Numbered from the stretch's first letter, positions 44,810 to 57,483 are shown. The stretch is DNA of 64,000 nucleotides from Protopterus annectens (GCF_019279795.1 NC_056732.1:1072065938-1072129937), one strand, 5' to 3'. Translations and numbers: made by a program. Notes: generated by a model not told the origin, from the sequence alone.

Positions 44810-47800
44810 TAAAGTGACGTACTTACCATAACAGATTGATAGATGTGGATCTCTTCCACCTTCCTCAACTTAAGACTCTTTGGATATGATCAGCTGTGAC
44901 ACTGGCTGCTTCAGACTGTTGGAGCCTAGGCTCATGCTCCTCCTCTTACCCTTAATACCCTCCAATCAAATTTGTCTGCCTACTACAATTTTACACACAC
45001 ACACACACAAATACATATGAAACCCAAAATACCCATACATCGTGAATACAAACCATAGCTCTACTATTAAAAGGCTCTGGTAAGACCACTGTGGTCATAG
45101 GAGAATTGACAATTTGGTAGAGAAAGGATGGAAGGAAAGTTAAGGCGGGAGGAAGGAAGAGGACAACACAGATCATAATGGTTAAATGGTTAATACATAA
45201 CTTTAGTATCTCATGTAATCTCTTCCATCTTGAACTGAAGGGACAGAGACCCCAGCCACTAAAAACCTTGGGAGATCTCATGGAAGGATATTCCGGAGGT
45301 CGGATGAACCAAAGGAAGCCTGACACCTAGAACGTTAGTTCAAATTGCAGTGAGGTATAAAAGTATGGACACAGGTCCACATAACTGCTTCAGAGATGTC
45401 ATCAATAGGCATTGCAAGGCAGTATCACAGCTTTCTCCATATACACATGTGAGATGCATTCAGGAAAGCATCTTGAAACTGTCATTTCGGATTCCCCTTT
45501 TCCCGACTTAACTGAAGAAAAGGACACATAAAGTTGATCCATTTTTCTAATACATTCTACTTGCACCATATTAATTCAGAGTTTTTGATGAGCATCCATC
45601 ATATGTAAGATGTAATTCCCTTTAATGAAAATTGTGGAAAGAAAACAGGGAGATTAATGGTTTGAATCAAAGTAATCTCTGAAACCATCTTGGGAAGAAA
45701 AGATGGCTAGTCCCAAGTGATACCCTGTCTTTATGAAAGGCCAAGTATGGTAGCTTGCAGGAAAGGGCTTGGAGTTCTGATATTCTTTGAGCAGAGGTAA
45801 CAGCCAACAGAAAGAGCATCTTCCAAGAAAGATATTTCAATTCAACAGTAGTTGCTGGCTCAAGGGGGGGGGGGGTCAGTGCCTGGAGAAGAATGGTACT
45901 GTCTCAAGGTGGAACAGTCTCTCAAATAGGAGGGAGGAGTGACCCTTAAAGTTTTAGATGGCAACAAGGCAGCAATGAGAGTCTTTTCCCCACATGGAAA
46001 CTTGAAATGGCAGCCATGTGAACTTTAACTGTGGAATAACTTGCCCCATCATGAAAAAGACCAGCTAAAATTTTTAAGATGGCATAGAGAGGTGCAGAAA
46101 AGGATGTACATGCCCATATAGAGAATCTGTCCTATTTGCTTCTATACTCTTTCCTATTAGAGGGTTTTGGTGTGGATGTTAGAATACATTTGCACAGCTT
46201 TCTGCAGAAACTTTGGTATGAGAGGAGTGGGATGATATGCATACAGAAGACCTGGGGCCAACTGTGGATGACAGAGTCCCACAGGGGATTCCCCCTCCTG
46301 GGGGATCAAGGCAAAGTAACTGCTGCACTTGGTGTTTGAAGGAATGGCAAACAAGTTTCAGCAAGGCTGGCTCCAGTGGCTGAAAATTTGATCTAATACA
46401 GTGGCCACTTTTGAGGGAGAAGAATGGACTTGCGCAGTTTCTCTGCTAATGCACTGGATTTTCCTGGGATGTGTGCTGCTAAAAGAATGCAGTGAGAAGA
46501 CATCGCTCACTGCCAAACCAACAAGGCCTCCTGACACAGAGCATGCATGTTCCCGCTAGCTTGTTGATGTACAAAAGCTTTCTGTTTGGCTTGAGATCAT
46601 ACCCCTTGGGAGGAAATCCTGAAAAGCCTGCAATGCCAGGAAGACCGCCTCAAACTCCAGGATACTGATGTGAAGACTGGCCTCTATGGGGAGCTGGGAA
46701 CATACATAGACAATAATCTAGCCTTTGATCAACATGTTGCCAAGGTAGTAAGAAAATCATTCTTTGTCACCCCACTTATAAGCAAGGGCATGGCCTCCAG
46801 GTCCAAGAAAGTCACAGTACCACTTCATTCAGCCTTTATGAGACACATCATTGAGTATAATGCCACCTTTTGGCATGTACCCAACCAGACATACAAAAGT
46901 TGGAACACCCACAAAAGTTTCTTATAAGGAGAATCCAGGGTATAAACACATTGTCCTACATAGACAGCCTTAAAGCCTTATCTCAATACTCTGTCTTCTA
47001 CAGGTTACTAATGAGTGATACATGCCTGGCATACAAGATATCCTCAAAATACAGCTCTGATGGACTTTTCACACATGTGCAAAATGAACAGTATCAGAAC
47101 CACTATATCCAAGGACTTAAGTTTTGCTTGTGACATAAATATATGTTGGCAAGACAGATGCGTGTCTCAATGCACTCCCCATGTTCTTGCATAAGCTCGC
47201 CATCCATGTGAGCGTGTCAGCCCCTAACCCTGTTCAAGCACAATCTTGACCACTGCATGGGAAATTGGAAGTTCACCCTGGGTCTGGCCTCCATACCTGT
47301 AATAAACAGAGGCAGAGAGTAATACCCAAACTAACATACTCCCCATATAATCGCTATACATTTGGAAACATATTCCCTCTTAATAAATGCCCATGATACA
47401 TTGGGGACATAGCTGGGTTGGGGTGCATGATTAGGCATAAAAAAAGGCCCTGGTGCTCATTAACCTAGTATACATCTATGAACTACATGGCTTGGAGTGC
47501 CCTTCCCGTGAAATGTCCCCCACTCACCTAGGAAGCATCCACTGTCACTGTGGCTTATGTAGCCAATAGAATAAATGGGTAGCCATGTGATACTAGGGGA
47601 TAGTCTACACACCACTAAACAGGACTTCTGTAAACGTTGGTGAGGTAAAAGTAAAAGTGCACTGGTTGCAACCATACTAACCACTGGACTGCCAAGGTCC
47701 ACCTCTAGACCTTTATGTAAAATCTGTTTTAAAGAACTCAGGTGATGGTGCTGTCACTGACCCGAGCAGATATAACATACACCTGGCCGGATGTTCTGAA

Positions 47801-48279
47801 GGGAGAGAACTGTTAGTGCTTATTGTTGAAGTGTAAGAATCCTTGATTATGGCTATCTGGCTATTTGCAAGGTGGTAACCAGATAAGTCCCCAATAAACT
47901 CTTTCTTGGAAACGGTATAAATTTTGACTTTGCATTGTAGATTGTGATTTCCAGATCAGAGCACAGTGTCTCTGTCTTGGAGTACGAGATTCCTGGGGGG
48001 AGAAGTCATTAGCCAGTTATCCATAGAAATGCACTGCATCCTTGCAGTCTGGGGTGAGCTGCTACAACTGCCATGCACTTGATGAACACCCCAGGGGGCT
48101 ACGGTGAGACCAAAGAGCAGGGCTCTAAACTGGAAGTGACTGGCTCAGCTAAAAGTGGAAGAATCTTTTGGAGTGCCTGTCTCTCCTGATGTGATAATAT
48201 GCACCTTGAAGATTTATCGAGCACATCCACATATCCTTCCTCAGTAATAAGATGGACTGAACTGGGACCATCCAAGAAA
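44810..48279 (-). mobile_element. DIRS-E: decayed DIRS, interrupted by CR1-D
   Basis: Left end taaagtgacgtacttaccat, ICR about 45170-45255, recombinase 45300-46120, methyltransferase-like region near 46354-46157 (LLYAYHPTPLIPK), RNase H 46400-46685. CR1-D (46685-47485) comes next, then RNase H resumes near 47490 and RT motif B/C lies near 48030-48150. The Gag end is absent; the copy stops where DIRS-G begins. Confidence 0.7.
46685..47485 (+). mobile_element. CR1-D: 5'-truncated CR1 inside DIRS-E
   Basis: 46685-46927 encodes the end of a CR1 RT/thumb (DNNLAFDQHVAKVVRKSFF, then IIEYNATF), continued in another frame to 47133 (CLAYKISSKYSSDGLFTH). The tail near 47465-47485 reads ctagtatacatctatgaac, like the CR1-B end. 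DIRS RNase H sequence is contiguous when this block is removed. Confidence 0.8.
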
Positions 48280-49451
48280 GTACAGTTGTACAAGTAAACG
48301 TACCATAAAAGTAGATGCTCAGATGATCACTGCTGCACTAGCCTTAGCCATATGGGTTATATATCCTGCCAAGGTTATAACACAACCTCTCAGCTTCCAA
48401 AGCTCCTGTCAGGGCACTTTCCACACAGCCAGTCAGTTCAAACTGCGATGACTAAAAAAGACAGGTGTGAGCACCAAGCCCTTCACAGCATTCATAACAA
48501 TAGGGAGGAAGGCGGAGCCCTGAAAAGAATGCCAGCAACAACAAAATAATATTCACACCCTACCATAAATACACCAAGAAACAAGGGGAAGAAGACAGGG
48601 AGTGACTACTGCAGCTCTGATCATTTGAACATCTACTGTTATGGTAAGTTTACTTATACAACTTGTACTATGCAGATCACATTGATCACTACCTGCAGTA
48701 GCTTCGCTAAATGGGTAGCTTACCCTAGCTTACTACATTCAGGAAGTGTAACAGAAAGGGGTCAGAAGCACCTGTAGAATGGTCCTAAGCAAAGCATGAT
48801 CTAGACCTAGAGAAGGAATCAAGCTTGTAATGCCTTGTAAATGTACATATAGAGGACCAAGTTGCTGCTTCTAGAATCCAACCCTTTCCAAAAAGCCATA
48901 GATGAAGCCAAGTCCCTGGTAAAATGGGCCCTGACTCTGCCTGCAATAGTTCTGTTGCTGTATTACAAAAGTTAATAGCCTTGAACAACCATTCAGAAAG
49001 TCTGTTCTGACACAGGCTATCCAGTCATCTTAACTTCACAAGAAATTAACATTTCACTTGAAGATTTGAAAGATTTAGTTCTGTCAAGATAGTAGCAGAG
49101 TTGTCTGTGGACAACCAAGGTATGGAGTACATTTCTCCCACAGTTTCAGGTTTAGGAAAGAAAACAGGGAGATGGATAGTTTGGCCTAAAGTAAACTCTG
49201 AGAACTAATCCTTTTATGGCTACGGTGGTATCAAAGAAACTCCGTCTCTGATGAAAACAAGATAGGGTTGACTCACCATAAGAGCTTGCTACTCAGATAC
49301 CCTTATTACACAAGTCAAATCAATTAACAAAACTGTTTTTCCATATTAAAAAATTCAAGTCAGCATGCTTATCTGGTTCAAATTATCCAAGTGTTGGCTT
49401 TTCTAACACAAAATTTAAAGTTGTTTTTGCACCTGCACTTTTAAAGTTTGG
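48280..49451 (-). mobile_element. DIRS-G: 3' part of a family-2 DIRS (continues at 54645)
   Basis: Left end tacagttgtacaagtaaacg, ICR at about 48640-48680 (taagtttacttatacaactt), recombinase region 48785-49425 with many stops, aligning with DIRS-H (62485-63180). Alignment ends in the text matching H near 63175, and the next part of the recombinase reappears at about 54645. The same element therefore probably continues there after insertion of other DNA. Confidence 0.6.
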
Positions 49452-49468
49452 CCTGTTTGTTGCATTTA
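49452..49468. repeat. Left target-site duplication of PLE-like insertion
   Basis: cctgtttgttgcattta, identical to 50055-50071. Confidence 0.85.
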
Positions 49469-50054
49469 AAAATCCAAAAGAACGAGCCAGCACGTGAGAA
49501 TCGCTCAGACAAAAATATGTTTATTTAACAAACATACTGCATATAATGGCAATACACCATTATAAAAGCTAACCGGTTTCGGCTATCATAAAGCCTTTAT
49601 CAATGCTACATGTTGAGACAGTTGAAAAACTCACCACCACATAAGTACCATATTTATAGTTCCCATTTAAAGGGGCATGCACCATAATTTAAAGGACACA
49701 TGCCATATTGAGATACAGAAAAAATATATATAGAAAAAACAACTCTGAGACAGACAAAATATATAACAATATAATACATATAAATAATAAATAAGGAAAA
49801 GAATAATATCCTTCCCAACATATCTCAGTTGTTGTTTCAATAAATCATGATAAATATGACTTAATATTATGTAAGGAAAACCTTATGGTGCATATGGAAA
49901 ATATCCACTTAATATTATGTAAGGAAAACCTTATGGTGCATATGGAAAATATCCACTGAAATATATCCTGTATTTATGTTTATGAAACAAACATTGGTGT
50001 AATCATAAAATATAAACTATTCCAAAGTATTTAATCCAGGTCTAAATAAACCAC
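49469..50054 (-). mobile_element. 586-bp 5'-truncated PLE-like insertion
   Basis: Flanked by a perfect 17-bp duplication. On the minus strand it contains TTGATAA, a short stem II (ggct/agcc), GAAA and aaccggtt (49571-49603), arranged like the hammerhead-bearing end of PLEs, and a tataatgg/ccattata hairpin. No coding sequence. The family differs from the 34-42 kb PLE. Assignment to PLEs is by architecture only. Confidence 0.6.
49859..49954. repeat. 48-bp perfect tandem duplication
   Basis: Unit 49859-49906 (acttaatattatgtaagg...) is repeated exactly at 49907-49954, inside the PLE-like insertion. Confidence 0.95.
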
Positions 50055-50071
50055 CCTGTTTGTTGCATTTA
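50055..50071. repeat. Right target-site duplication of PLE-like insertion
   Basis: cctgtttgttgcattta, identical to 49452-49468. Confidence 0.85.
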
Positions 50072-50728
50072 CCTGTTGAGGCTACACACTCAAGTGCGCT
50101 AGCCTGTGTTAAATATTTATTGCATTTTCCTGCTGTTTGTTGCAAAAAAGAAAAAAAACAAAAAAAAAATATCCTTGTTTCCCGTCTTTCCTGACCTAGA
50201 GTAGTCCAAATACAGGCTTTGCTGTATTCTGGACTTTTGGACAGTTCCTGTGTTCCCCATTTCCTTTCTTGAATAAAGGGAGGCTTCTTTGTTCACCAGT
50301 GGCAGTGGGGGAGCTTAGAGCAGCCTATCTATCCCTGGAGGAGTGTTCCAAGCACAACAATCTGGTAGTCTATTGGCCGTTTTGGGCCAATTTCTAGCTC
50401 TTTCAAGTCCCCCTGTATAAAACCCGCTTTGGCGCAGCTTTGTGCGATTTTGCGCATAGCGCAGCATCGGGCAGCTCCTTTTAATTGGATTTAAACCATT
50501 CTCAGCTCCACAAAGTCTGCTCTTCACTTTTTCCCTTAGAGCTGATCTAGTTCTCATAATAAACACCCTATTCCTACTCTAAAGCTTGACACTTGCTCAC
50601 TAAAACAATTATATAAGTCAGCACTAAAAAATTAAAAGCACTACACCCTCACAAACTCCCCTTGAGTACCTTGTTCCCCATTGGCCTTTTTTTTTCAATT
50701 ATAAAGGAATTCCCAATACTATTCTAGC

Positions 50729-51716
50729 ATGTCCAAAGGTCAGTTGTCAATCTCCTCTCTGGTCCAGCTGCTGAATCTGGGAATCTTGAGGCAATGTTAC
50801 AACTGCCTCATGTACACAGACAACCCTCTCCTACTACCAACAAATTCCAACACATGTGAGAGATGCAACCATATAGCCAAACTGGAGGCTAAGCTCTCTC
50901 AACTCAGTAATGGCGTAACCAGTCAGGAGAAGGAAACCACACTCACTACAATTCCAGTCTCACATAGACCTACCACGACAGCAAACCAAACACAAACACA
51001 CAAAAACATACTCGGAGGCTCTAAATAAAAATCTGCCTAAGCAGCAGAGACCTCCAAAGCAGACACCCAAGCAACCGCTACACCAAAACAAAACACGTGC
51101 AACACATAGCTCACAAAGCCAGTGTGCCGAACAGTCACAGCCCTTAAGGCTAAACACACCTGATACACTTTTAATAGGTGACTATCGCCAGGCACACTGA
51201 CATCCCGCTCACCAGGCTGAACAAGGAGAAGGTCATGGTGAGCTGCCTGTCGGGCGCTAGGATCCATCACATAACACAAGCACTCAAGTCACTCCAAGGC
51301 AAGTACAAATATGACTCAGTCATTGTCCATGCTGGTGTGAATGACCTGAGACGTACCTCCCTGGACTACATGAAAAGAGACAGAGGAGCTCGCTGAGCAT
51401 GTAGCCCAGGCCGGTATGACCCTGACCTTGAGTAGCATCTTACCCTCACCAAGAATGATGCCAAAATATGAAGACAAGATGATCAATTTCAACAACTGGC
51501 TTAAGTATTGGTGTCATTCACAGGGGATCCAATGCCTGTCAGCCTGGGATGACATGTTCGACAAGCCACGATGCTTCGCTAGGGATGGCTTGCACCTGTC
51601 GCCCCTGGGCTTTCGGATACTGGCAAAGGCTCTTGCCACCCCCATTGTGCCTTTTAAGGCAAGGCTCAAAAGACAAACCCACCTCCATAGGTATCACAAG
51701 GGATAAGAAACTAAGA
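50729..51716 (+). pseudogene. CR1-B ORF1 (Cys finger plus SGNH esterase, broken)
   Basis: ORF1 proteins of CR1 bind the element RNA and carry an esterase. 50729-51028 encodes an N-terminal Cys block (RQCYNCLMYTD, then CERCNH). The esterase follows at 51178-51706, with VNDLRRTSLDYMKRD and ARDGLHLSPLGFR (Asp and His of the triad). The GDS serine motif near 51175 is destroyed by a 2-base loss relative to CR1-A (gactctatcg became gactatcg). A further shift lies near 51390. Non-functional. Confidence 0.8.
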
Positions 51717-54515
51717 GTAATGCTACTCAATGCCAGAAGTCTAAACCTCAAGATGCACGCACTCGAAACTCTCCTTAGCATGGAGAACATCGATATCTGT
51801 GCAGTAACAGAAACCTGGTTCAAGGCTCCCGAGAGCACCCCACCACTACCAGGTATACATCATACCATGCTTTTCGGCCCCAAAACTTGGACCGAACCAC
51901 AAAAGGAGGGGGGAGTATCAATATTCGTCAAAGATACCCACACCTCCAGGTTGGTGGCACAGCACGAAGCATCAGAGACTATCCATGTGCAACTAACAGT
52001 GGTTAAAACTGCCTACCAGTTTATAGCCTGCTACAGACCACCTTCCCAAACCCAGGAACCCCACTCGGCCTTCCTGAGAACACTGGAAAATATACAGGTC
52101 TCTCCAAACACTATTATATTGGGCGACTTCAACTACCCAAACATAGACTGGGAGCATTACTCTAGCTCCAACACCCTAGCCCAAAGATTCCTAGAATTTA
52201 TAAACTCAAATATTATGGAACAACTTGTTACCACTCCCACAAGAGGGGAAAACATACTGGACCTGATCATCACCAACATGGGGGCTCTATGCTCCAGACC
52301 AGAAGTGCATCCCTCACTGGTAAGATCAGACCATAAACTAATCTCACTGGATATTCACATCCCGACCCCACCATCTCCCCAGAAAACCACAGTGAAAAAC
52401 TTCTCTAAAGCAAATTTCACACTCCTCAAAACTGCGGTGGAATCCTTCAAAGCCCCCAGGCCTGTGGAAAATATGGCCCAGACCGCAGAATCTTTTATAA
52501 ATGCATTCTATGAACACCTTCAGGAATGTATGGATCATGCAATCTCAAATAAAACCAAGACCCAATCCTCCAAAGGCAGGCATCCTGTCTGGTGGACCCC
52601 AGCCATAAACAAACTATACAATAGAAGGAAGAAGCTACTACATGATAGAGAAAAATCCCAAAAAGTGAAGGCATCTCTGATCAGTATTAGCAAAAATCTA
52701 CGGGCACTCATAAAATCGTCTAAGGCCAGCTTAGAGAGAAAAATTGCACAGGACACTAAGGATAATCACAAGGCTTTCTTTAGTTATGTTACGAACCTGG
52801 GTGGGAGTTCCCAGATATGCTCAGAATTAGTCCAAAATGACAAAAAATACACCAAACCCACAGATATTGCCAACATCCTAGCTGACAGGTTCAGTGCAAA
52901 CTTCTCCCCCCACCCTCCCCACCAAAAGGGCAAATATCTATCCAGGCAGAGTGCTGCCCCCCTGACATCTCAGATGCTCAGGTAAGAGCCGCCCTCTCCA
53001 AAGCAAAAAACACAGCATCAATGGGACCAGACGGTGTCCCAGGCTGCGTCCTACATTAACTCCAAGAAGAGCTAAACCCAAACATAAAACTACTGTTCAA
53101 TCTCAGCCTTACTACAGGATATGTACCCAAAGAGTGGCGTACAGCAACAGTGATCCCTCTCCACAAAGGTGGTGCCTCAACGGATCCTGGAAACTATCGC
53201 CCCATAAGCCTGACTAGCTTGGTCTGCAAAGCTATGGAAAGGATCATCATGGACCTCATAAATAAAGATATTGGGGACCTACAGACACTGGATCCTACCC
53301 AGTTCGGCTTTGTTAAGGGCAGATCCTGCCTCTTAAACCTGGTCAATTTCTTTGAAACAGTTACCAAGGCCATTGTGAGGGAAGGTGGTCCACACAGCCT
53401 ACCTGGACCTCACAAAAGCCTTCGATACAATACCCCACTTGGGCATTATAGATAAGCTCACCAGCTTAAATATAAACCCCTATGACACTAGATGGGTTGC
53501 AAACTGGCTCAAGGACAGAACCCACATGGTTAGAATTGCTGGAGCCATGTCAGACTCCAAACCAGTTACAAGTGGCGTCCCACAAGGCTCAGTCCTGGGA
53601 CCTCTCTTGTTCGGTATATATTTCTCAGAGGTACAGGCCAACACGGAAGGACTGTGGCTGATCAAGTTCGCAGATGACTGCAAACTAGGTGCCATAATCG
53701 ACTCTCCAGCCGACACAAGCATCCTCCAAAAGGGCCTCATAAAAACAGACAACTGGTGCCAGAGCCATGGCCTCAAGCTAAACACCAAAAAGTGTATAAT
53801 CATCCCCTTTGGCAAAAACAAAGTGCCCACAAATTACCACATAGGTGGTAATCCATTAAGTACGGAAGAAGTAATTAGGGACCTGGGGACCCAAGTTGAT
53901 AGCAATCTCTCATTTGAAAACCACGTGGGCAAAGTGGTTAGAAAAACATTTTATATAGCCCATCTAATCATAAAGGGATTCGCATCTAGAACAGCGGAGG
54001 TCATCGTGCCTCTTTACTCATCCCTCATCAGGCCCATAATTGAGTACAATGCCCCTTTTGGGATGTACCTTACCAGACACATGCAGCAACTGGAAAGACC
54101 CCAAACGTACCTCACCAAGAGGATCAAAGGGCTCAAACAGATGCCATATGATGCCCGGTTAAAGAAACTCCAGCTCTACTCAGTGGCATACCACCTGCTC
54201 AAAGGCGATATGTGCTTGACGTATAAAGCCATGTCCAACCCAGAATTAATGGACATGCTGCACCTCAGAAAATCCAAATCCCATCAAACTACACACTCAA
54301 GAGACTTGAACCTCAGCAATGAAATAAATAGGACATGCTGGAGGGACAGATTCATAACCCAGAGGCTCCCTTCACTCTGGAATAAAATCCCAGTCCAGGT
54401 TAGGCAGAGTCCTTCATTGACTCTCAAGAGGAATCTTGATGAGTGGATGGGAGATCGTAGGTTTACCCCGGGTATCACTTCTGTGTCACTGTTAGACAGA
54501 GGCACAGTATACTAA
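51700..54515 (+). pseudogene. CR1-B ORF2 (endonuclease plus reverse transcriptase, broken)
   Basis: Endonuclease in the 51549-52985 frame: LRVMLLNARSLNLKMHALET, DICAVTETWFK (Glu), ILGDFNYPNIDW, NILDLIIT and SDHKLISLD, all catalytic motifs present. The RT follows at 53150-53455 and 53385-54515: NYRPISLTSL, AYLDLTKAFDTIPH (motif A), SGVPQGSVLGP (motif B) and KFADDCKLGAI (motif C), then thumb and C-terminus to TVY. Lesions: a frameshift before 52985, a stop at about 53056 (VLH*LQEEL), and an indel near 53375. About 940 codons. Confidence 0.88.
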
Positions 54516-54644
54516 CCTTGAAAAAGGGCATAGCAAAATTCATTTAAAATGGGTGGCGAAAGACAAAATACACTCTGGCTAGGCTTATAAATGCCCTAGG
54601 GCAGATAGCCTAGTATGAACCTATGAACCTATGAAATTAAGATT

Positions 54645-55895
54645 CCTAGGAGAAGTCACTGATTTTCTTAGAAGCTTCATGCAAAACCACGTTTAAAAGC
54701 ATTTTGACGCAAGAAAGCACTGAAAGAAGGGGAGACATAATGAAATGGACAATAAATTAATCTAGATGAAGAAAGGTCAAAGGATAGTAACTCACAGAAA
54801 TACCACAAACCTAAAGAACAACTTGCCCTGGACTGGTGCTGGTTATGCTCTTGGCACTAACTAGAACATTTTCCATTTGATAATACAGGAATTTCTAGTA
54901 GTAGTCTTTCTCGTCTCCACTAGTAACTGCTGCACATTCTCAGAAAACAGATGTTTAAAGGGAATTAAGATCCCATCAGGCTGAGGTTGGGATGCATTAC
55001 ACTCCCCAGATTTTGTATGAGTAAATCCATTCTGTGAAGAAGCTTGTGGTAACTGACCTTGGTCACTTCCAAAAGAAGGGAGAACCACTGTTGCCTGAGT
55101 CAGAAGGGAGTCACTACAATGATCTTGGGGGATTCCTTCTGAATCTTCAGAAGCACCCTGGATATTAAAGGAAAGGATGGAAAAGCATAGAGGAACAATC
55201 CTGCTCAAGGTTAAGAAAAGGTATCTGTCTTCCAGGCTTTCTTGAGGAACTCCCAACTGATGGATCAAATCTAGAAGACCCCCAAATCTAGTTTTCAATC
55301 GTGAAGGTCTGCCCTTGTGCTGCTCAACTTGTATGCCACACAATTTTGCTCTTATAGAAACCAGGATGCCTGCTGAGTGACACTGTGTTATGAAGCTATA
55401 TATCAAACTAATATGACTAGTCTAAAAAGGGGGCATGACCTGGTTCCATTTGCAATGACTGATTTTGTCTGTAACAACATGAAGACGTTCCAGGGGGCAA
55501 AGACGATTCAGAAAGTTGAGTGCTTTCATCAGGCCAAGCACCTCTTTTATATTTATGTGCTAGCATCTTTCCTTAGTGTTCCACACATCTTGCACTTTTA
55601 TCCATCCTGACACTGCTTCCCCAAGCAAAGCCCAAGGCATCTGTGGTAAGTGACTGGTCTGTGGTAAGTGACTGGTTTGGAGCAGGGAATGAAAATTGTA
55701 GACCTGGATTTAGGGAAATCTGTCGTCTCTACCAAGTGATTTCTCTACTGACAAACTCCAGCATTTCAGATACTGTTATACCTTTCTAATGTGGGTCTTG
55801 CCAGGGGTATCATGGGAATCACAGATGCCATGAGACCCTAAATCCTGAAGTATTCCATCTCAGTGACCAAAGTCTGAGTGGAAAACCTTAGTAAT
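54645..55895 (-). mobile_element. DIRS-G continued: recombinase N-terminus to RNase H (decayed)
   Basis: 55406-54861 ends TRKTTTRNSCIIKWKMF, equivalent to KPSTRKVYRSKWK at the recombinase N-terminus of DIRS-2. 55580-55860 resembles the RNase H / connection region (for example gcttccccaag-gcatctgtggt). It follows in order from the recombinase fragment at 48280-49451. The element resumes again at 60313 after CR1-C. Confidence 0.6.
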
Positions 55896-56301
55896 AGTTC
55901 ATAGGTGTGTACTAGACTAACGGCTCTGGAGCCTTTACATGCCTAGCCCATAGGATTACTCTGGCATTGTGCCACCCGACCTTAGTTCCCAGTGCCTCTG
56001 TCAAGTAAAGCCACTGGAGTGATTCCTGGGGTGAATTTTCTATTTCCCATCCAAGTATCAAGCTTTCCCTTGAAGAGGGCCAGTGAGGATGCTCTGCTTG
56101 ACAGGTATGGGAAGTCTATTCCATAGCATGGGTAATCTCTGGGTTATGGACCTGTCCCTTCAGTATGTTCTGTTGATTGTGGTAATGAGGTTGAGGTCTC
56201 TGGAGCATGTGGTGCAGGGGGGGGATTGGGATTTCTTTAGATGTAGCATTTCTAACAGAGCTGGGTCAGACATGGCTTTCTAAGTCAAGCAGAGATCGTC
56301 T

Positions 56302-57483
56302 CTAAGTAGGCGATATAAGACAGAGAATAGCTGAAGTTTTTTTGAGTCTGTCCATACAGGACAAATTTTTAAGGCCTAGGATCCTCTCTGTGAGGTACTT
56401 TTGCAGCCTCTCCAGCTGTTGCAGGTGTTTAGTGAGGTACATGCCAAATGGGGCATTGTACTCAATGACTGGCCTAATGAGGGAAGAGTAGAGGGAGACA
56501 ATGACCTCCTGCTTCCTGGATGCAAATCCCTTAGTAATGAGATGTGCCACAAAGGACTTTCTGACCATAGTGGCAATGTGGTGGTCAAAAGAGAGGCTGC
56601 TGTCAACCTGTGTTTCCAGATCTCTTATAATGCCTTCTGTGTTCAGTGGACTACCATCGATGTGGTAATTCATGGGAACTGGGTTTTTCCCAAAGGAGAT
56701 GACGACACATTTTTTGGCATTGATCTTAAGGCCATGGTTCTGACACCAGTCATTGGTCTCAGTGAGGCCTTTCTGTAGGATGTCAACATCACTTGGGAAG
56801 TTAATAATAGCTTCCAACTTGCAATCATCTGCAAACTTTGTCAGCCAAAGTCCCTTCTTGTTGGCCTGGACATCAGAGAAGTAGATACCAAACAGGAAAG
56901 GACCCAAGACTGAACCCTGTGGGACTCCACTCGTGAGTGGTCGGCAGTCTGACTTGGAGTCAGCTACTTTCACACTGTGGGCTCTACCTATGAGCCAGTT
57001 TGCAACCCACCTAGTGTTATAGAGGTTGATGCTTAGTTTAGTGAGTTTTTCTATGATTCCTGAGTGAGGAATGGTATCAAAGGCCTTGGCTAGATCAAGG
57101 TAGGCTGTATGAACCACCTTGCCTTCATCCACAGCTCTGGTGACTGACTCAAAGTTGTTGACCAAGTTGAGCAGGCATGATCTACCCTTCACAAAACCAA
57201 ACAGTGTGGGATCCAGAGTTTGCAGATTCCCTATATCCTTGTTTATTAGGTCCATGATGATGCGTTCCATAGCGTTGCATATCAGACTCGTCAGGTTAAT
57301 GGGGAGATAGTTCCCAGGGTCTGTAGTCACTCCCCCTTTGTAGAGAGGGATGACTGTAACAGTGTGCCATTCGGTAGGGACAAAGCTTAAGGTGAGGCTG
57401 TGATTGAACAGGGCACACAGGTGAGGTGTCAGTTCACTCTGTAGTTCATGTAGAACACAGCCACGGATATTGCCAAGTCCCAA
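56302..57483 (-). CDS. CR1-C ORF2, reverse transcriptase domain (open)
   Basis: 393-residue open frame, the longest intact CR1 RT here. Motif 2 NYLPINLTSLICNAMER (58-74), motif A YLDLAKAFD (128-136), motif B SGVPQGSVLGP (185-195), motif C KFADDCKL (216-223) with both Asp residues, and thumb VIEYNAPFGMYLTKH. The last residues diverge because of a frameshift near 56340 (RLKKTSAILCL). It is separated from the endonuclease by breaks between 57483 and 57793. CR1-B shows the domain arrangement expected of the intact protein. Confidence 0.87.
   Translation of the reverse strand: MGLGNIRGCVLHELQSELTPHLCALFNHSLTLSFVPTEWHTVTVIPLYKGGVTTDPGNYLPINLTSLICNAMERIIMDLINKDIGNLQTLDPTLFGFVKGRSCLLNLVNNFESVTRAVDEGKVVHTAYLDLAKAFDTIPHSGIIEKLTKLSINLYNTRWVANWLIGRAHSVKVADSKSDCRPLTSGVPQGSVLGPFLFGIYFSDVQANKKGLWLTKFADDCKLEAIINFPSDVDILQKGLTETNDWCQNHGLKINAKKCVVISFGKNPVPMNYHIDGSPLNTEGIIRDLETQVDSSLSFDHHIATMVRKSFVAHLITKGFASRKQEVIVSLYSSLIRPVIEYNAPFGMYLTKHLQQLERLQKYLTERILGLKNLSCMDRLKKTSAILCLISPT

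Larger units (their letters stand above)
50172..54640 (+). mobile_element. CR1-B: near full-length CR1 LINE
   Basis: 5' UTR block at about 50175-50240 (shared in reverse with CR1-C at 59957-60054), ORF1 50729-51716, ORF2 about 51700-54515, and 3' UTR. The tail of tatgaacc octamers at about 54616-54638 is the short-repeat end typical of CR1. It is the most complete CR1 here and was used as reference for CR1-A and CR1-C. Confidence 0.9.

Noticed and set aside
44993-45008. (AC)n run as a microsatellite of note
   Set aside because: Only about eight units inside a decayed DIRS ITR; ordinary.
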